A DNA stretch of 6,278 nt, from NCBI GenBank assembly GCA_003979035.1, contig RXOA01000018.1, forward strand, positions 1-6,278, in the 5' to 3' direction. Positions within the stretch are counted from its first letter, which is position 1. Every line of letters starts with the position of its first letter. The notes under the pieces were generated by a model. The model saw nothing but the letters and a program-made list of their open reading frames with translations. It did not search any database and was not told the origin of the DNA. Made by a program: the position numbers and the translations under genes. The DNA is from Candidatus Bipolaricaulota bacterium. Lineage in GTDB: Bacteria; Bipolaricaulota; Bipolaricaulia; UBA7950; UBA9294. Positions 5,863-6,278 of the stretch are shown here, piece after piece.

Positions 5863-6278
5863 CTATCGTTCGATCGCTTGCCGGAGAATGACCAACTGGC
5901 CGACATGGTGGGCGTTGTGGTCGGCGAGGAACAAGATCTCGCGCAGGACGGTTTCCCCGGTTCCTCTCGGACTGGAAGCGCACGGATCCACGTTCGGGGA
6001 CGAGATATGCGCGCGAATCGCCGCAAGATCGCCAAGAAAGCTCTCCACAGTCCTCGTCCACCGGGCGGTGCTGGACGGGGAACGGGTCTCTGGCCAAAAG
6101 CCTTCCGGCCACGGCGGCGATGCATGGCCTGGCGTGCGCAGAATGTGGATGACATCCTGCTAGGCCATCCGCATGTGCTCAAGGATCTCCCAAGCTTCGT
6201 GATGGATTGGCTCCTGCCTGTGTTCCCGCGTGAGCGGCAGGAAACCCGCGGAGAACTCTCTCGATCCCCAGGTGCGCG
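5863..6278 (-). pseudogene. DinB-family protein, damaged (amber codon and probable frameshift), cut by right edge
   Basis: The minus strand encodes most of a DinB/YfiT-like four-helix-bundle protein, a family of putative metal-dependent enzymes that includes thiol transferases. The C-terminal part (TAG stop at 5863) has the family hallmark LADHNAHHVGQLVILRQAIE, with two of the three metal-binding His. Further upstream the same frame reads PPWPEGFWPET and, after an in-frame TAG at 6160-6162, AWEILEHMRMA, which carries the third His. Upstream of about 6205 this frame no longer resembles the family, but the neighbouring frame does (AHLGIERVLRGFPAAHAG from 6277), implying a one-base loss near 6203-6208. 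The distal part could at best start at GTG 6046-6048, giving 61 residues without one metal His. It is co-oriented with the peptidase gene 86 nt downstream. Sequencing error could mimic these lesions. Confidence 0.75.

Noticed and set aside
5790..6182. Other minus-strand ORFs (130 and 103 codons) overlapping the DinB region.
   Set aside because: The DinB hallmarks lie in a different frame. These frames give Arg/Pro/Ser-rich translations with no family signal.

Overview
This 6.3 kb window is bacterial chromosomal DNA of high GC content (roughly 60% by eye). Coding is dense, GTG and TTG start codons occur, and several genes have strong Shine-Dalgarno sites. No phage, plasmid, insertion-sequence, CRISPR, rRNA or tRNA signature is visible. 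The genes are housekeeping or broadly distributed families, so the sequence supports only 'environmental, GC-rich bacterium' and no phylum is assigned.

Layout from left to right. (1) The 3' part of a TrmH/SpoU-family RNA methyltransferase gene (+) enters from the left edge and stops at 798. (2) A 229-nt convergent gap (799-1027) holds two hairpins that could act as terminators and a doubtful 46-codon ORF. (3) An RhlE-type DEAD-box RNA helicase gene (-) covers 1028-2305, with a TTG start chosen by an excellent ribosome-binding site. (4) A 235-nt divergent intergenic region (2306-2540) carries candidate promoters in both directions. The rightward one ends so close to the ATG that the mRNA is probably leaderless. 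(5) A NimA-like FMN-binding split-barrel protein (+) spans 2541-3017. (6) A 148-nt gap contains a short CGATAG hexamer repeat and a doubtful 49-codon frame. (7) A HAD-superfamily phosphatase/phosphoglucomutase-like gene (+) spans 3166-3855. (8) A convergent M28-family metallopeptidase gene (-) spans 3896-5776, with an inserted PA domain and a C-terminal winged-helix-like tail. (9) At the right edge, upstream of the peptidase on the same strand, lies a DinB-family gene that appears broken. It has an in-frame amber codon at 6160-6162 and, by my reading, a one-base frameshift near 6203-6208.

The methyltransferase and the helicase both act on structured RNA, but they are convergent and therefore not an operon. 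The FMN protein and the HAD hydrolase could be co-transcribed. The DinB remnant and the peptidase are co-oriented, 86 nt apart. I found no convincing novel multi-gene system. The observations most worth checking are the doubly damaged DinB gene, the probable leaderless promoter, and the domain architecture of the peptidase.
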